Shown in pieces: positions 26,070-34,638 of a stretch of 47,354 nt of DNA. Each line of letters opens with the position of its first letter. The stretch's first letter is position 1. Where the stretch lies: positions 1-47,354 of the forward strand of contig JAJZDI010000022.1 of assembly GCA_021806045.1 (NCBI GenBank), in the 5' to 3' direction. The DNA comes from Actinomycetes bacterium. Its GTDB lineage: Bacteria; Actinomycetota; Acidimicrobiia; Acidimicrobiales; RAAP-2. The notes beneath the pieces were generated by a model. That model ran no database searches and was not told the origin of the DNA. It was given only the letters and a program-made list of their open reading frames with translations. Position numbers and translations under genes: made by a program.

Positions 26070-27569
26070 TCAGGCGGCAGCGGGGACGGCAGCCGCGCTC
26101 AGCTCGTGCAGGTCGTGGCGGCTGGCCCGCACGACACCGAGAACGGTGACCGTGGCGACGGCCAGGCAGCCGGCCGCGATCCAGAAGCCCACGGTGAAGC
26201 CGTGGACCTGGGCTGCCGCCACCGTGGCCGGTGACGCGACCCGGGTGGCCAGGTAGGCGGACGTCGCCGACGCCGCGACCGTGTTGAGGAGGGCGGTGCC
26301 GAGCGAGCCGCCCACCTGCTGGCTGGTGTTGACCAGGGCGCTGGCCACGCCGGCGTCGTGGTTGCCCACCCCGAGCAGTGCGGTCGATCCCATGGGCACG
26401 AAGGCGAAGCCGAGCCCCAGGCTGAGCATGGCCTCGGCCGGGAGGACGTGGGTCAGGTAGGACGTGTGCACCCCGACCTGGGTCAGCCAGGCCATGCCGG
26501 CGGCGGCCACGGCGAACCCGGCGGCCATCACCGGGCGGGGGCCCAGCTTGGGCATCACCCGGGAGGACACGGTGGCGGCCACGATGATCCCGGCGGAGAA
26601 GGGCAGGAAGGCGAAGCCGGACCGGAGGGCCGAGTAGCCCAGCGTCCCCTGGAAGTAGAAGGTGAGGAAGAGGAACATGCCCATCATCCCCGCGCCCACC
26701 AGGAACGACGCCAGGTACGCGCCGCCCCGGTTGCGGTCGAGCACGACCCGCAGGGGGAGGAGGGGGTTCGCCGTGCGCAGCTCGATGGAGACGAACGCCA
26801 CCAGGAGGACCACGGCGCCGGCCAGGAACGCGAGGGTGGTCGGCGAGCTCCATCCGTCCTGGGCGGCGGCGGTGAAGCCGTAGACGAGGGCGGCCAGGCC
26901 GGCCGTCACCGTGACGGTGCCGGGGATGTCGTAGCTGGTGTTGCCGGGGGCCCGGCTCTCGCGCACGATGGCCGAACCGGCGACGGCGGTGACGATGGCG
27001 ATGGGCACGTTGACGAGCAGGCACCACCGCCACGACGCGTACTCGGTCAGCACGCCGCCCATGACCAGCCCGATGGCCGCGCCCCCACCGGCGATGGCGC
27101 CGTAGACGCCGAACGCCTTGGCCCGCTCGTGCACCTCGGTGAAGGTGACGGTGATGAGCGACAGCGCGGCCGGCGCCAGGATGGCGGCGAACGTCCCCTG
27201 GAGGGCGCGGGAGGCGAACAGCATCGGGCCGTTCAGCGCGGCACCGCCGAGGGCGGAGGAGCCGGCGAAGCCGAGGAGCCCGATGATGAACATGCGCTTG
27301 CGCCCGACGTAGTCGGCGATCCGCCCGCCGAGCAGGAGGAACCCGCCGAAGGTCAGCGTGTAGGCGGTGATCACCCACTGGCGCTCGCTGGTCGAGATGT
27401 GCAGGGCCCGCTGGGCGGACGGCAGGGCGATGTTCACGATGGAGGCGTCGAGCACCACCATCAGCTGGGCGACGGCGATGACGGCGAGGGCCAGCCACCG
27501 CCGGGGATCGGGGCTCCCGGCGGCGATGGCGGGGGTGCCGTCGTCGGTGTGGTCGAGGAGGTCGGTCAC
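26070..27569 (-). CDS. MFS transporter, DHA2 (EmrB/QacA-type) family
   Basis: The product has 499 aa. The TM1 motif LMVVLDASIVNIALPSAQRAL, motif A (GGRIADYVGRKRMFI) and a motif C-like GLVMGGVLTEYASWRWCLLVNVP identify a drug-export DHA2 protein. The GTG at 27569 overlaps the stop of the upstream tetR gene as GTGA (27569-27566), so it is the second gene of a coupled repressor-exporter operon. Confidence 0.92.
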   Translation of the reverse strand: MTDLLDHTDDGTPAIAAGSPDPRRWLALAVIAVAQLMVVLDASIVNIALPSAQRALHISTSERQWVITAYTLTFGGFLLLGGRIADYVGRKRMFIIGLLGFAGSSALGGAALNGPMLFASRALQGTFAAILAPAALSLITVTFTEVHERAKAFGVYGAIAGGGAAIGLVMGGVLTEYASWRWCLLVNVPIAIVTAVAGSAIVRESRAPGNTSYDIPGTVTVTAGLAALVYGFTAAAQDGWSSPTTLAFLAGAVVLLVAFVSIELRTANPLLPLRVVLDRNRGGAYLASFLVGAGMMGMFLFLTFYFQGTLGYSALRSGFAFLPFSAGIIVAATVSSRVMPKLGPRPVMAAGFAVAAAGMAWLTQVGVHTSYLTHVLPAEAMLSLGLGFAFVPMGSTALLGVGNHDAGVASALVNTSQQVGGSLGTALLNTVAASATSAYLATRVASPATVAAAQVHGFTVGFWIAAGCLAVATVTVLGVVRASRHDLHELSAAAVPAAA

Positions 27570-28213
27570 GGGCGGTGCTCCTGGGTCGTCTGGTGGGTGA
27601 GAAGGGGGAGGAGGATGTCGTCGACCACGTGGTCGGCGAACGACCGGTCGGCAGGGAGGTCGAGGATCAGCAGGCGGGTGACGATCACCGCCGGCATGAC
27701 CTCGAGGGCGGCGTCGGCGCCGCCGGTGCCGGTCAGCTCGCCCCGGGCGACGGCCCGGTCGACGATCTCCTGGTAGGCGGCGTACTTGGACTCGAAGACC
27801 TGGGTCCGCAGCTGCTCGGCGAGCTCGGCGTCCGAGTGCATGGCTTGCATGACGCCGACCAGCAGCGCCCCGTCACGGGAGGTGAGGGCGTCCGTCATCC
27901 GCCCCACGGCAGCGATCAGGTCGCCCCGCAGGGAGCCGGTGTCGGGGAGGGGCTCCTGGTGGTCGGCGTGCCGCCGCCGCACCGCGTCGACGACCAGGGC
28001 GGCCTTGCCCGGCCACCGGCGGTAGATGGTGGCCTTGCCCGCGTGGGCCCGCTCGGCCAGGGCGTCGATGGAGAACCGGTCGTAGCCGACCTCCATCAGC
28101 AGCTCGAGGGCGGCGTCGAGGATGTCCCGCTCGCGCTGGTCGGCCTCGGCTGCCGTGGGGCGGCCGGTCCGGTGGGAGGCGGGCTCGTGGGAGGCGTGGT
28201 GCGTGTCGTGCAT
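27566..28213 (-). CDS. TetR-family regulator of the coupled DHA2 exporter
   Basis: The product has 215 aa. The TetR HTH is clear (RDILDAALELLMEVGYDRFSIDALAERAHAGKATIYRRWPGKAALV), followed by a TetR_C-like helical domain. I prefer the ATG at 28213 (MHDTHH...), because the ATG at 28267 would put the likely operator AACGGTACCGTT inside the gene. It is first in the operon and probably autoregulated. Confidence 0.93.
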   Translation of the reverse strand: MHDTHHASHEPASHRTGRPTAAEADQRERDILDAALELLMEVGYDRFSIDALAERAHAGKATIYRRWPGKAALVVDAVRRRHADHQEPLPDTGSLRGDLIAAVGRMTDALTSRDGALLVGVMQAMHSDAELAEQLRTQVFESKYAAYQEIVDRAVARGELTGTGGADAALEVMPAVIVTRLLILDLPADRSFADHVVDDILLPLLTHQTTQEHRP

Positions 28214-28249
28214 GGTGGCGGGCCGTCTCGCTCTCAGGGAATGAAACGA

Positions 28250-28261
28250 AACGGTACCGTT
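28250..28261 (-). promoter_or_regulatory. TetR-type operator AACGGTACCGTT
   Basis: A perfect 12-bp palindrome 36 nt upstream of the tetR start. On the minus strand its right half contains TACCGT, a possible TANNNT -10, so a bound repressor would block its own promoter. Confidence 0.7.
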
Positions 28262-28336
28262 CACCATACCGGGACGAGCGGGCGGGCCGTACGCGGAGGC
28301 AGATCTCCTGGTCGGCAGGCTGAAGGCCCGCCCGGG

Positions 28337-30418
28337 TCAGTAGACGGGGTTGGGAACGGGTGTCGTGGGGGTGGCGCCGGGGGCGCACGCACGCGGGTCC
28401 CATGGCCGCAGGCTCTGGGTGCTGGGCGACGGCGGCGTGATGTTGGCGGCGGCCGGGGATGTCGTGGTCGTGACGGGGGCGGCTGTCGTCGCCGTGGTGC
28501 TCGACGTGCCGCCGGCGCCGGTACCGGCCCCCGTGCCCGACGTGCCGCCCGGCGTCGACGCTGCCGGGGGAGCGTTCACCGTGAACTGGGTGCCGGTGAC
28601 GACGGTGACCATGGCGCCGTCGACCACGCGGGAGGGGTCGTAGGCCATGACGACCGACCCCGTCATCGACTGGACCACCGACTCGGCCGCCGCCTCGGCC
28701 GCGGGCGACCGGGAGCCGTAGTAGACGACGGTCTCGGCCAGGTCGCCCACCGGGGCGGCGTTGCCGACGCCGACGGTCTGATAACCGAGCGCGCCCAGCG
28801 CGCTGGCGGTGTCCGTGGCCTGGTTGTAGGCGCCCGTGCCGTTCAGCACCGACACGGTCACCGACGACGGCGCGGGCAGGGGCTGGCCGGTCATCGTGTC
28901 GGTGCCGGGACTGACGCCCAGCACCGTGTCGATGGCCGCCTGGTCCTGGGCCTGGGCGGTGAACTCGACGTCGCCGTAGCCATAGCCCTTGTAGATGTAC
29001 GAGCCGCCCGCGCCGTTCGGGTCGGAGACCACCGATACCGGCAGCGTGAGCTGGGGTGCCGAATTGATGTTGACCGAGTGGAAGTCGAGCACCAGGTTGA
29101 CCATGTCGCTCGTCGCCCAGCCCTGGTCGAAGGTCAGGTCGCCGCGTACGGAGTTCACCAGGCTGAGGTCGGTGAGGGGGTTGCCCAGGCCCTGCTTGGA
29201 CACCTGGGTGGCCAGCACGCGGAGGAACTCGTGGGTCCGGCGGATGCGGGCCAGGTCGCTCTGGACCTCCTGGGGCCAGTAGTGCGCGTACGGCGTGGTC
29301 GTCGAGGCGCTCTTGTACTGGAGGTGCCGGGCCCGGACCACCTGGAGGGCCTGGGTGCCGTTCAGGTGCACGCACGCCGCCGCCTGGACGTTCAGGCCGG
29401 ACTCGGCGTCGAAGACCGACATCGGGAACTGCATGTTCACGCCGTGGAGGGCGTCGACGACGTTGGCGAACTGGTCGAAGTTCAGCTCGACGTAGTGCTG
29501 GATGGGGATGCCGAAGTCCTCCTCGATGGCGGCCACCAGCTGGCTGGGTCCCTGGTACAGGCCGGCGTCGATCTTGTTCGCCCCGGTGGACCGGGCGTTC
29601 GGGACGAACAGGTCACGCGGGATCGAGAGGATGGCCAGCTTCCGGTGGGTCGGGTCCACGTGGAGGATCATGATGACGTCGCTGTTGACGCCGGTGACGC
29701 CCTGCGAGCACAGGCCGTAGGCCGGGTTCTGGACGGCCAGGGCGCACCGGGAGGTCGATCCGACCATGAGGATGTTCTCCGTGCCCGCCTCCTTCCCGGT
29801 GGTCAGCGCGCCGTTGAGGCCGTGGACGTTGATGCGGTGCAGGCTGTTCGCCAGGTAGTAGAGGTACCCGGCACCGCCACCCGCCACCAGGAGCAGCACG
29901 ACCAGCCCGAGGACCACACCCCGCTTGACGCGCCGCCGGCGCCGGCTGCGGGCGGCACTCCGGCGCCGCCCCCGCCGCCCGCCACCGGAGCGGGTCATCT
30001 CGTCGCCGAGGGCCCGGAGACCGGTCTCGTTCGCCACCGTCCCCGGCTGACCGTAGGGGTCACCCACGGCCGGGATCGACGCCATGCCGCCGGCCTGTGC
30101 CCAGGGCTCCTCCCTTGTGGCGCCCCCTGCCTGGCCCACCGCCTCCCCGCTCCAGGGGGGAGCACCCCCGTTCCCCGAAGCGCCGCCGGCACCTCCACCC
30201 TCCTGGGGGCCGAGGATGCGCCAGTCGTCGTGCCAGCCGGCGTCGTCGCCCACCGGCGCCGACGAGGCCGCAGGCGACGGAGCAGCCGGCGCTGCCGGAG
30301 TGCCACCCCTCGCCACCAGGTCCCCCAGGGCGCGCAGGCCGTCTTCGTTCGGGACGGAGCCACGGCGCGCCCGGCGGCCCGGAGCAGGGGCGCGATCGTC
30401 GGGGTCGCGGCCGCTCAT
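28337..30418 (-). CDS. LytR-CpsA-Psr (LCP) family cell-wall glycopolymer ligase
   Basis: The product has 693 aa. A ~160-residue cytoplasmic tail ends in a dense Arg patch before one membrane helix (GVVLGLVVLLLVAGGGAGYLYYL). The extracytoplasmic LCP domain shows NILMVGS, NSDVIMILHVD, KLAILSIPRDLFV, NKIDAGL and VVRARHLQYKS with catalytic-site Arg residues. A LytR_C domain follows (SVTVSVLNGTGAYNQATDTASALGALGYQ), then a Thr/Pro-rich C-terminus. LCP enzymes attach glycopolymers to peptidoglycan. The ATG at 30418 lies 8 nt after a TACCGT. Two copies of NE(D/T)GLRALGD occur in the cytoplasmic tail (residues 24-37 and 130-143). Confidence 0.93.
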   Translation of the reverse strand: MSGRDPDDRAPAPGRRARRGSVPNEDGLRALGDLVARGGTPAAPAAPSPAASSAPVGDDAGWHDDWRILGPQEGGGAGGASGNGGAPPWSGEAVGQAGGATREEPWAQAGGMASIPAVGDPYGQPGTVANETGLRALGDEMTRSGGGRRGRRRSAARSRRRRRVKRGVVLGLVVLLLVAGGGAGYLYYLANSLHRINVHGLNGALTTGKEAGTENILMVGSTSRCALAVQNPAYGLCSQGVTGVNSDVIMILHVDPTHRKLAILSIPRDLFVPNARSTGANKIDAGLYQGPSQLVAAIEEDFGIPIQHYVELNFDQFANVVDALHGVNMQFPMSVFDAESGLNVQAAACVHLNGTQALQVVRARHLQYKSASTTTPYAHYWPQEVQSDLARIRRTHEFLRVLATQVSKQGLGNPLTDLSLVNSVRGDLTFDQGWATSDMVNLVLDFHSVNINSAPQLTLPVSVVSDPNGAGGSYIYKGYGYGDVEFTAQAQDQAAIDTVLGVSPGTDTMTGQPLPAPSSVTVSVLNGTGAYNQATDTASALGALGYQTVGVGNAAPVGDLAETVVYYGSRSPAAEAAAESVVQSMTGSVVMAYDPSRVVDGAMVTVVTGTQFTVNAPPAASTPGGTSGTGAGTGAGGTSSTTATTAAPVTTTTSPAAANITPPSPSTQSLRPWDPRACAPGATPTTPVPNPVY

Positions 30419-30551
30419 GGCGCACCACGGTAACAACCCTGGGACCACCGTTGTCATCGCGGCGGACCGGAGCGCCTCCCGGCCGCCTCCGCCGGTCGGT
30501 GGGCGGGCCGCCCCCGGCGCCCGGGCCCGGGTGTTTGCCGTCCCGAGCGGA

Positions 30552-30566
30552 GGGCGGCCGCCGCCC
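30552..30566 (-). terminator. GC hairpin downstream of the ArsB-like gene
   Basis: GGGCGG, loop CCG, CCGCCC, located 14 nt after the stop codon. It has no T-tract, so it is only a candidate. Confidence 0.4.
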
Positions 30567-30580
30567 GGTTCTCCCGCCGG

Positions 30581-31627
30581 TCAGTGGATACCTCCGGCGA
30601 GGACGGCGGCCGTCACCGAGAGCGGGACCACCAGCACGCCCATGGCCGAGTAGCGGCGGATCGACGGGGCGGCCCCGTTGGCCCGGGCGATGCGGAGCCA
30701 CAGGATGGCGGAGAGCGAACCGGTCACGCACAGGTTGGGCCCGAGGTCGAGCCCGATCAACAGGGCGCGCCCGTGGGCGACGGCATGGGACGACAGCAGG
30801 GCGGCGGCAGGGAGGTTGTTCACCAGGCACGCGCCCACCACCCCGGCCCACGCGGTGGGCCACGGTCCGGCCGTCGCCACCAGGTGGCCGAGCACGCCGA
30901 CCTCCCGCCCGAGCACGCCCACCGCCACCGCCAGGGCGAACAGCCCGGCCAGGAGCGGCGGGTTTGCCGCCCGCCAGGCGGTCCGGAGTGGCAGGCGGCC
31001 CACGCCCGCCTGTAGCCCGGCGCTGACGACGCCGACGGCGAGGACCGGCACTGCGGGGCGGCTGGGCACGAGGACGGCGATCGTCGCCGCCACCACACCG
31101 GCCAACCCCACCCCCGCGCGCATCCGTGCCACGTCGTCGGGCCGGGGGGCGGCCGCCCGCAGGTCGGCCCGCCTCCACAGCGCCACCACCGCCACCGTGA
31201 CGACCACCGCCGCGCCCCAGGCGGGCGCCATCCGTGCCGCGAAGGTGGCGCCGGTGACCGGTGCGCCCCCGAGGACGAGCAGGTTCGTCAGGTTCGACCC
31301 GGGCAGCAGCAGCGACGACGCGTTGACGAGGAACACGGTCCCGTAGAGGAAGGCCACCTCGCCCACCTTCCGGTGCCGCACGGCGTGGAGGACCACGGGG
31401 GTGAGGAAGACCACCGCCGTGTCGAGGTTGAGGACGACGGTGACCGCGCAGACCAGGGCCATCGACGTGGCGAAGAGGACCGGGCCGCCGCCGGGGAGGC
31501 GGGCGATCCGGGAGCCGGCCGCCTCGAACAGCCGGTCGGAGGCGGCCACTGCCCCCACCAGGAGCAGGCCGGCGATCAGGACGAACGGCGGCCAGCTCTG
31601 GTCGACCGCCTGGCGCAGCGCGTTCAT
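30581..31627 (-). CDS. ArsB/NhaD (ion transporter superfamily) membrane protein
   Basis: The product has 348 aa and about 10 helices. The paired family motifs are NLDTAVVFLTPVVL in the first half with PGSNLTNLLVLGG, and VNNLPAAALLSSHA with LDLGPNLCVTGSLSAILW in the second, the inverted-repeat layout of arsenite/citrate/Na+ transporters. It is shorter than typical ArsB (~420 aa). No ars genes are near, so the substrate is open. The ATG at 31627 is inferred from the start of the hydrophobic core; no ribosome site is obvious and an upstream start cannot be excluded. It lies 67 nt downstream of the flavin monooxygenase gene. Confidence 0.85.
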   Translation of the reverse strand: MNALRQAVDQSWPPFVLIAGLLLVGAVAASDRLFEAAGSRIARLPGGGPVLFATSMALVCAVTVVLNLDTAVVFLTPVVLHAVRHRKVGEVAFLYGTVFLVNASSLLLPGSNLTNLLVLGGAPVTGATFAARMAPAWGAAVVVTVAVVALWRRADLRAAAPRPDDVARMRAGVGLAGVVAATIAVLVPSRPAVPVLAVGVVSAGLQAGVGRLPLRTAWRAANPPLLAGLFALAVAVGVLGREVGVLGHLVATAGPWPTAWAGVVGACLVNNLPAAALLSSHAVAHGRALLIGLDLGPNLCVTGSLSAILWLRIARANGAAPSIRRYSAMGVLVVPLSVTAAVLAGGIH

Positions 31628-31694
31628 CCGGGCGCGCAGGCGGTTCGCCGGTCGCTCCGGTGTCCATCCGTCGGACGGGCGCCGGCCGGCACCG

Positions 31695-33290
31695 TCAACC
31701 GGTGGCCATCTGGGGGTCGGGGGCGTCCTCGCGGTGCCGGTCGACGACGACCGCCTCGACGTCGAGGTCGCGCCGCCGCACGACGAGGGTGTCGAGCCAG
31801 TACCGCACCGTCCACGAGGGCCAATTGTTGGTGATCCGACCGGCGGTGTTCTTGTACCAGCTGGTGCACCCGGCCGCCCACGTGGTGCGGGCGGCCAGCC
31901 GCTGGGTCCAGCGGTCGTACCGGTCGGCCACGTCGTGGCGGACGCCCACGGTGGCCGTCGCGCCCGGCACACCCGCGGCCGCTGCCGCGCCGGCCCGCAC
32001 GGCCAGGGCCTGGAGGACCCAGTTCACCTGGCGTTCGACCATGAAGAGGATCGAGTTGTGACCGAGGTTGGTGTTGGGGCCGTAGAGGAGGAAGCAGTCG
32101 GGGAAGCCCGGCACGGTGATGCCCAGGTGGGCCCGGGCGCCGCCGCGCCACGCATCGGCAAGCGACACGCCGCCCACGCCGCGCACGGGCACGTGGGAGA
32201 GGAATGAGGTGGTCTCGAACCCCGTGCCGAAGATCAGCACGTCGACGGGGTGGCGTTCCCCGTCGCCGGTGACGACGGCGTCCTCCTCGACCCGGGTGAC
32301 GGGGGCGGTGACGACGTCGACGTCCGGCCGCAGTAGCGCCGGGTACCACTCGTTCGAGATGAGGATGCGCTTGCACCCCACCGGGTAGTCGGGGACGATG
32401 GCCGGCCCCGGAAGCCGTTCGGAGACGACGCCGGCCCGGAGCTTCCGCCGGAACGTCCGACCGAGCAGGCGGCCGGCAAGGCCGGGCCGCCGGAAGACGG
32501 GCCACCGCAGCTCCAGGCCCCAGTAGATGCACCACCGGTAGAGGAGCTCGTAGGGCCGGACCCCCTCGAGGAGCCGGCGCTCGACGCCCTGGTAGGCGCG
32601 GTCCCGCTTGGGGGCGACGTAGTTGGGCGTCCGCTGGAAGATCGTCACGTGGCCGGCCTCGGCCGCCACCCGGGGCACGAACTGGATGGCACTGGCCCCA
32701 CTGCCGATCACGCCGACCCGCGTGCCCGCCAGGTCGACGGTGTGGTCCCATCGGGCCGAGTGCCACGCCGGGCCGGTGAAGCCCTCCAGCCCGTCGAGGT
32801 CGGGGATGGCGGGCCGGTTGAGCTGACCGCAGGCCAGGACGAGCACGTCGGCCTCGAGCTCGCCCGGGCCGTCGGGCCCCTCGAAGTCGACCCGCCAGCG
32901 GGCACACTCGTCGTCGTAGTGGGCGCTGGTCACCGTGGTCGACAGCCGCAGCGACGCCCCGAGGTCGAACCGGTCCACCAGGGACTCGGCGTAGCCGAGG
33001 ATCTCGGGCTGGTCGGCGTACCGGCGGGACCAGTCGGACTTGCGGGCGAAGGAGAACGAGTAGAGGTGGGACGGAACGTCGCACCCGGCACCCGGATAGG
33101 TGTTGTCCCGCCACGTCCCCCCCACGCCGCCCGACCGCTCGAAGACGGTGACGCCTGTGACGCCGGACCGCCGCAGCTGGGCGGCCATGGCCAACCCGGA
33201 CAGCCCGCCGCCGACGATTACCACTGTCGGTGCCGTCCCCCCGGACGCGACGGCACGCTGCAGTCTCCGCCGCCCGAGTTCGATGGCCAT
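31695..33290 (-). CDS. Flavin-containing (Baeyer-Villiger-type) monooxygenase
   Basis: The product is about 531 aa. There are two Rossmann motifs: FAD site VVIVGGGLSGLAMAAQL (near residue 25) and NADPH site GTRVGVIGSGASAIQF. Between them is the Baeyer-Villiger fingerprint FTGPAWHSARWDH (FxGxxxHxxxW). VGGTWRDNTYPGAGCDVPSHLYSFSF is also typical of the class. It probably oxidises a ketone or aldehyde with NADPH and O2; the substrate is unknown. A GGGGGGAA sequence favours the ATG at 33290, and an ATG at 33308 is the alternative. Confidence 0.93.
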   Translation of the reverse strand: MAIELGRRRLQRAVASGGTAPTVVIVGGGLSGLAMAAQLRRSGVTGVTVFERSGGVGGTWRDNTYPGAGCDVPSHLYSFSFARKSDWSRRYADQPEILGYAESLVDRFDLGASLRLSTTVTSAHYDDECARWRVDFEGPDGPGELEADVLVLACGQLNRPAIPDLDGLEGFTGPAWHSARWDHTVDLAGTRVGVIGSGASAIQFVPRVAAEAGHVTIFQRTPNYVAPKRDRAYQGVERRLLEGVRPYELLYRWCIYWGLELRWPVFRRPGLAGRLLGRTFRRKLRAGVVSERLPGPAIVPDYPVGCKRILISNEWYPALLRPDVDVVTAPVTRVEEDAVVTGDGERHPVDVLIFGTGFETTSFLSHVPVRGVGGVSLADAWRGGARAHLGITVPGFPDCFLLYGPNTNLGHNSILFMVERQVNWVLQALAVRAGAAAAAGVPGATATVGVRHDVADRYDRWTQRLAARTTWAAGCTSWYKNTAGRITNNWPSWTVRYWLDTLVVRRRDLDVEAVVVDRHREDAPDPQMATG

Positions 33291-33432
33291 GGCGGTTCCC
33301 CCCGTCATCGTCGACCGGCCGGTGGGTGCGGTCGCGTGTGTCGCCCTTACGTTAGGCGCCCTCTTCCCGGCACCGCCCGCCAGCGGACCGACCGGGGGTC
33401 CCCGGCCCCTGCAGGACGGTCGCCCCCCGGCC

Positions 33433-33438
33433 TACCAT
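33433..33438 (+). promoter_or_regulatory. Putative -10 (TACCAT) of the propeller-protein operon
   Basis: TACCAT (TANNNT type) lies ~40 nt before the first start codon of the 33478-38233 gene run. No -35 was recognised. Confidence 0.35.
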
Positions 33439-33477
33439 CGCCCGGGCAGGCGACCCGGAGTCGGACCGAGGGGAGGG

Positions 33478-34638
33478 ATGGTGTCGTTGTCGACCATGCA
33501 GTCGTCGTCCGTACCGCTGCCACCCGGGACGGCGTCCGCCGGCGACGGCGGCGAGGCGCCCGCCGACGACCTCGAACTGCTGGCGTCGCCCGGCATGGCG
33601 GGGTGGCTGGTGGACAACCAGGTGAGCCTGGTGTTCGGCACGCCGCCGATGAAGCTGTGGCTGGTCGGCGTGGACGGGACGGGAGAGCTTGCCGTCTTCG
33701 ACCGCTCGCTCGACAAGGTGATGGGGATCGCAGCCGAAGGTGCGGAGCGGCTGTGGGTGGCGACGCGCTTCGAGCTGTGGCGGTTCGAGAACGTCCTGGG
33801 CCCAGGCGAGCGGACGGCGGACGGCCATGACCGCCTCTACGTTCCCCGGCAGATGCTGCCCGTCGGGGACGTGAACGTCCATGACGTCGGCATCGACGCC
33901 ACCGGGCGAGACCTGTGGGTGAACACGCGCTTCGGCTGCCTGGCCTCCACCTCGGAGTCGGTCAGCTTCGTGCCCCGGTGGTGGCCGCCGTTCCTCGACG
34001 GTCCCCGCCAGGGCGATCGGTGCCACCTCAACGGCCTGGCCATGCGGGACGGCCGTGCCGCCTTTGTCACGTGCGTCAGCCGCTCGACCGAGGTGGACGG
34101 TTGGCGTGACGGCCGCCGTGACCAGGGGTGCGTCCTCGACGTCGCCACCGGCGAGGTGGTGGTCACCGGGCTGTCGATGCCCCACTCCCCACGATGGCAC
34201 AGGGACGACCTGTGGGTGGCCAACGCGGGCACGGGCGAGCTGGGCCGCGTCGACGTCGACGGGGGGCGGTTCGAGCCGGTGGCCTTCGCGCCCGGGTTCC
34301 TGCGGGGCCTCTCACTCGTCGGGGACCGATTCGCCGTGGTGGGATCGTCGAAGCCGAGGCGGGGCGACATCTACTCGGGACTGCCTCTCGACGACGTCCT
34401 CGAGGAGCGCGGACTGGTGCCGCACCTCGGGATCTTCGTCATCGACCTGGAGCGGGGTGAGCCGGTCGAATGGCTGCTCATCGAAGGTCCCGTGCGCGAG
34501 CTCTTCGACGTGTGTGCGCTCACAGGAGCCAGGCGGCCCGCCGCCATCGGCCTGGTCACCGACGAGATCCGTCGGGAGATCACCTTCGACGCGACGTGGC
34601 CGGTCGTTGCACCGTTGGCCGGAGCGGGACGTGGCTGA
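33478..34638 (+). CDS. TIGR03032/DUF4915-like predicted beta-propeller protein
   Basis: The product has 386 aa with no signal peptide. It matches the pattern I know for TIGR03032: GRLWVATRFELWRFEN-type blades, DVNVHDVGIDATGRDLWVNTRFGCLA, RWWPPFLDG, DRCHLNGLAMRDG, GLSMPHSPRWHRDDLWVANAGTGELG and FEPVAFAPGFLRGLSLVGD. The biochemical function of this family is unknown. GGGGAGG abuts the ATG at 33478, so the in-frame GTG at 33481 or the ATG at 33496 may be the real start. It is first in a plus-strand run and overlaps the next gene by 8 nt. Confidence 0.85.
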   Translation: MVSLSTMQSSSVPLPPGTASAGDGGEAPADDLELLASPGMAGWLVDNQVSLVFGTPPMKLWLVGVDGTGELAVFDRSLDKVMGIAAEGAERLWVATRFELWRFENVLGPGERTADGHDRLYVPRQMLPVGDVNVHDVGIDATGRDLWVNTRFGCLASTSESVSFVPRWWPPFLDGPRQGDRCHLNGLAMRDGRAAFVTCVSRSTEVDGWRDGRRDQGCVLDVATGEVVVTGLSMPHSPRWHRDDLWVANAGTGELGRVDVDGGRFEPVAFAPGFLRGLSLVGDRFAVVGSSKPRRGDIYSGLPLDDVLEERGLVPHLGIFVIDLERGEPVEWLLIEGPVRELFDVCALTGARRPAAIGLVTDEIRREITFDATWPVVAPLAGAGRG

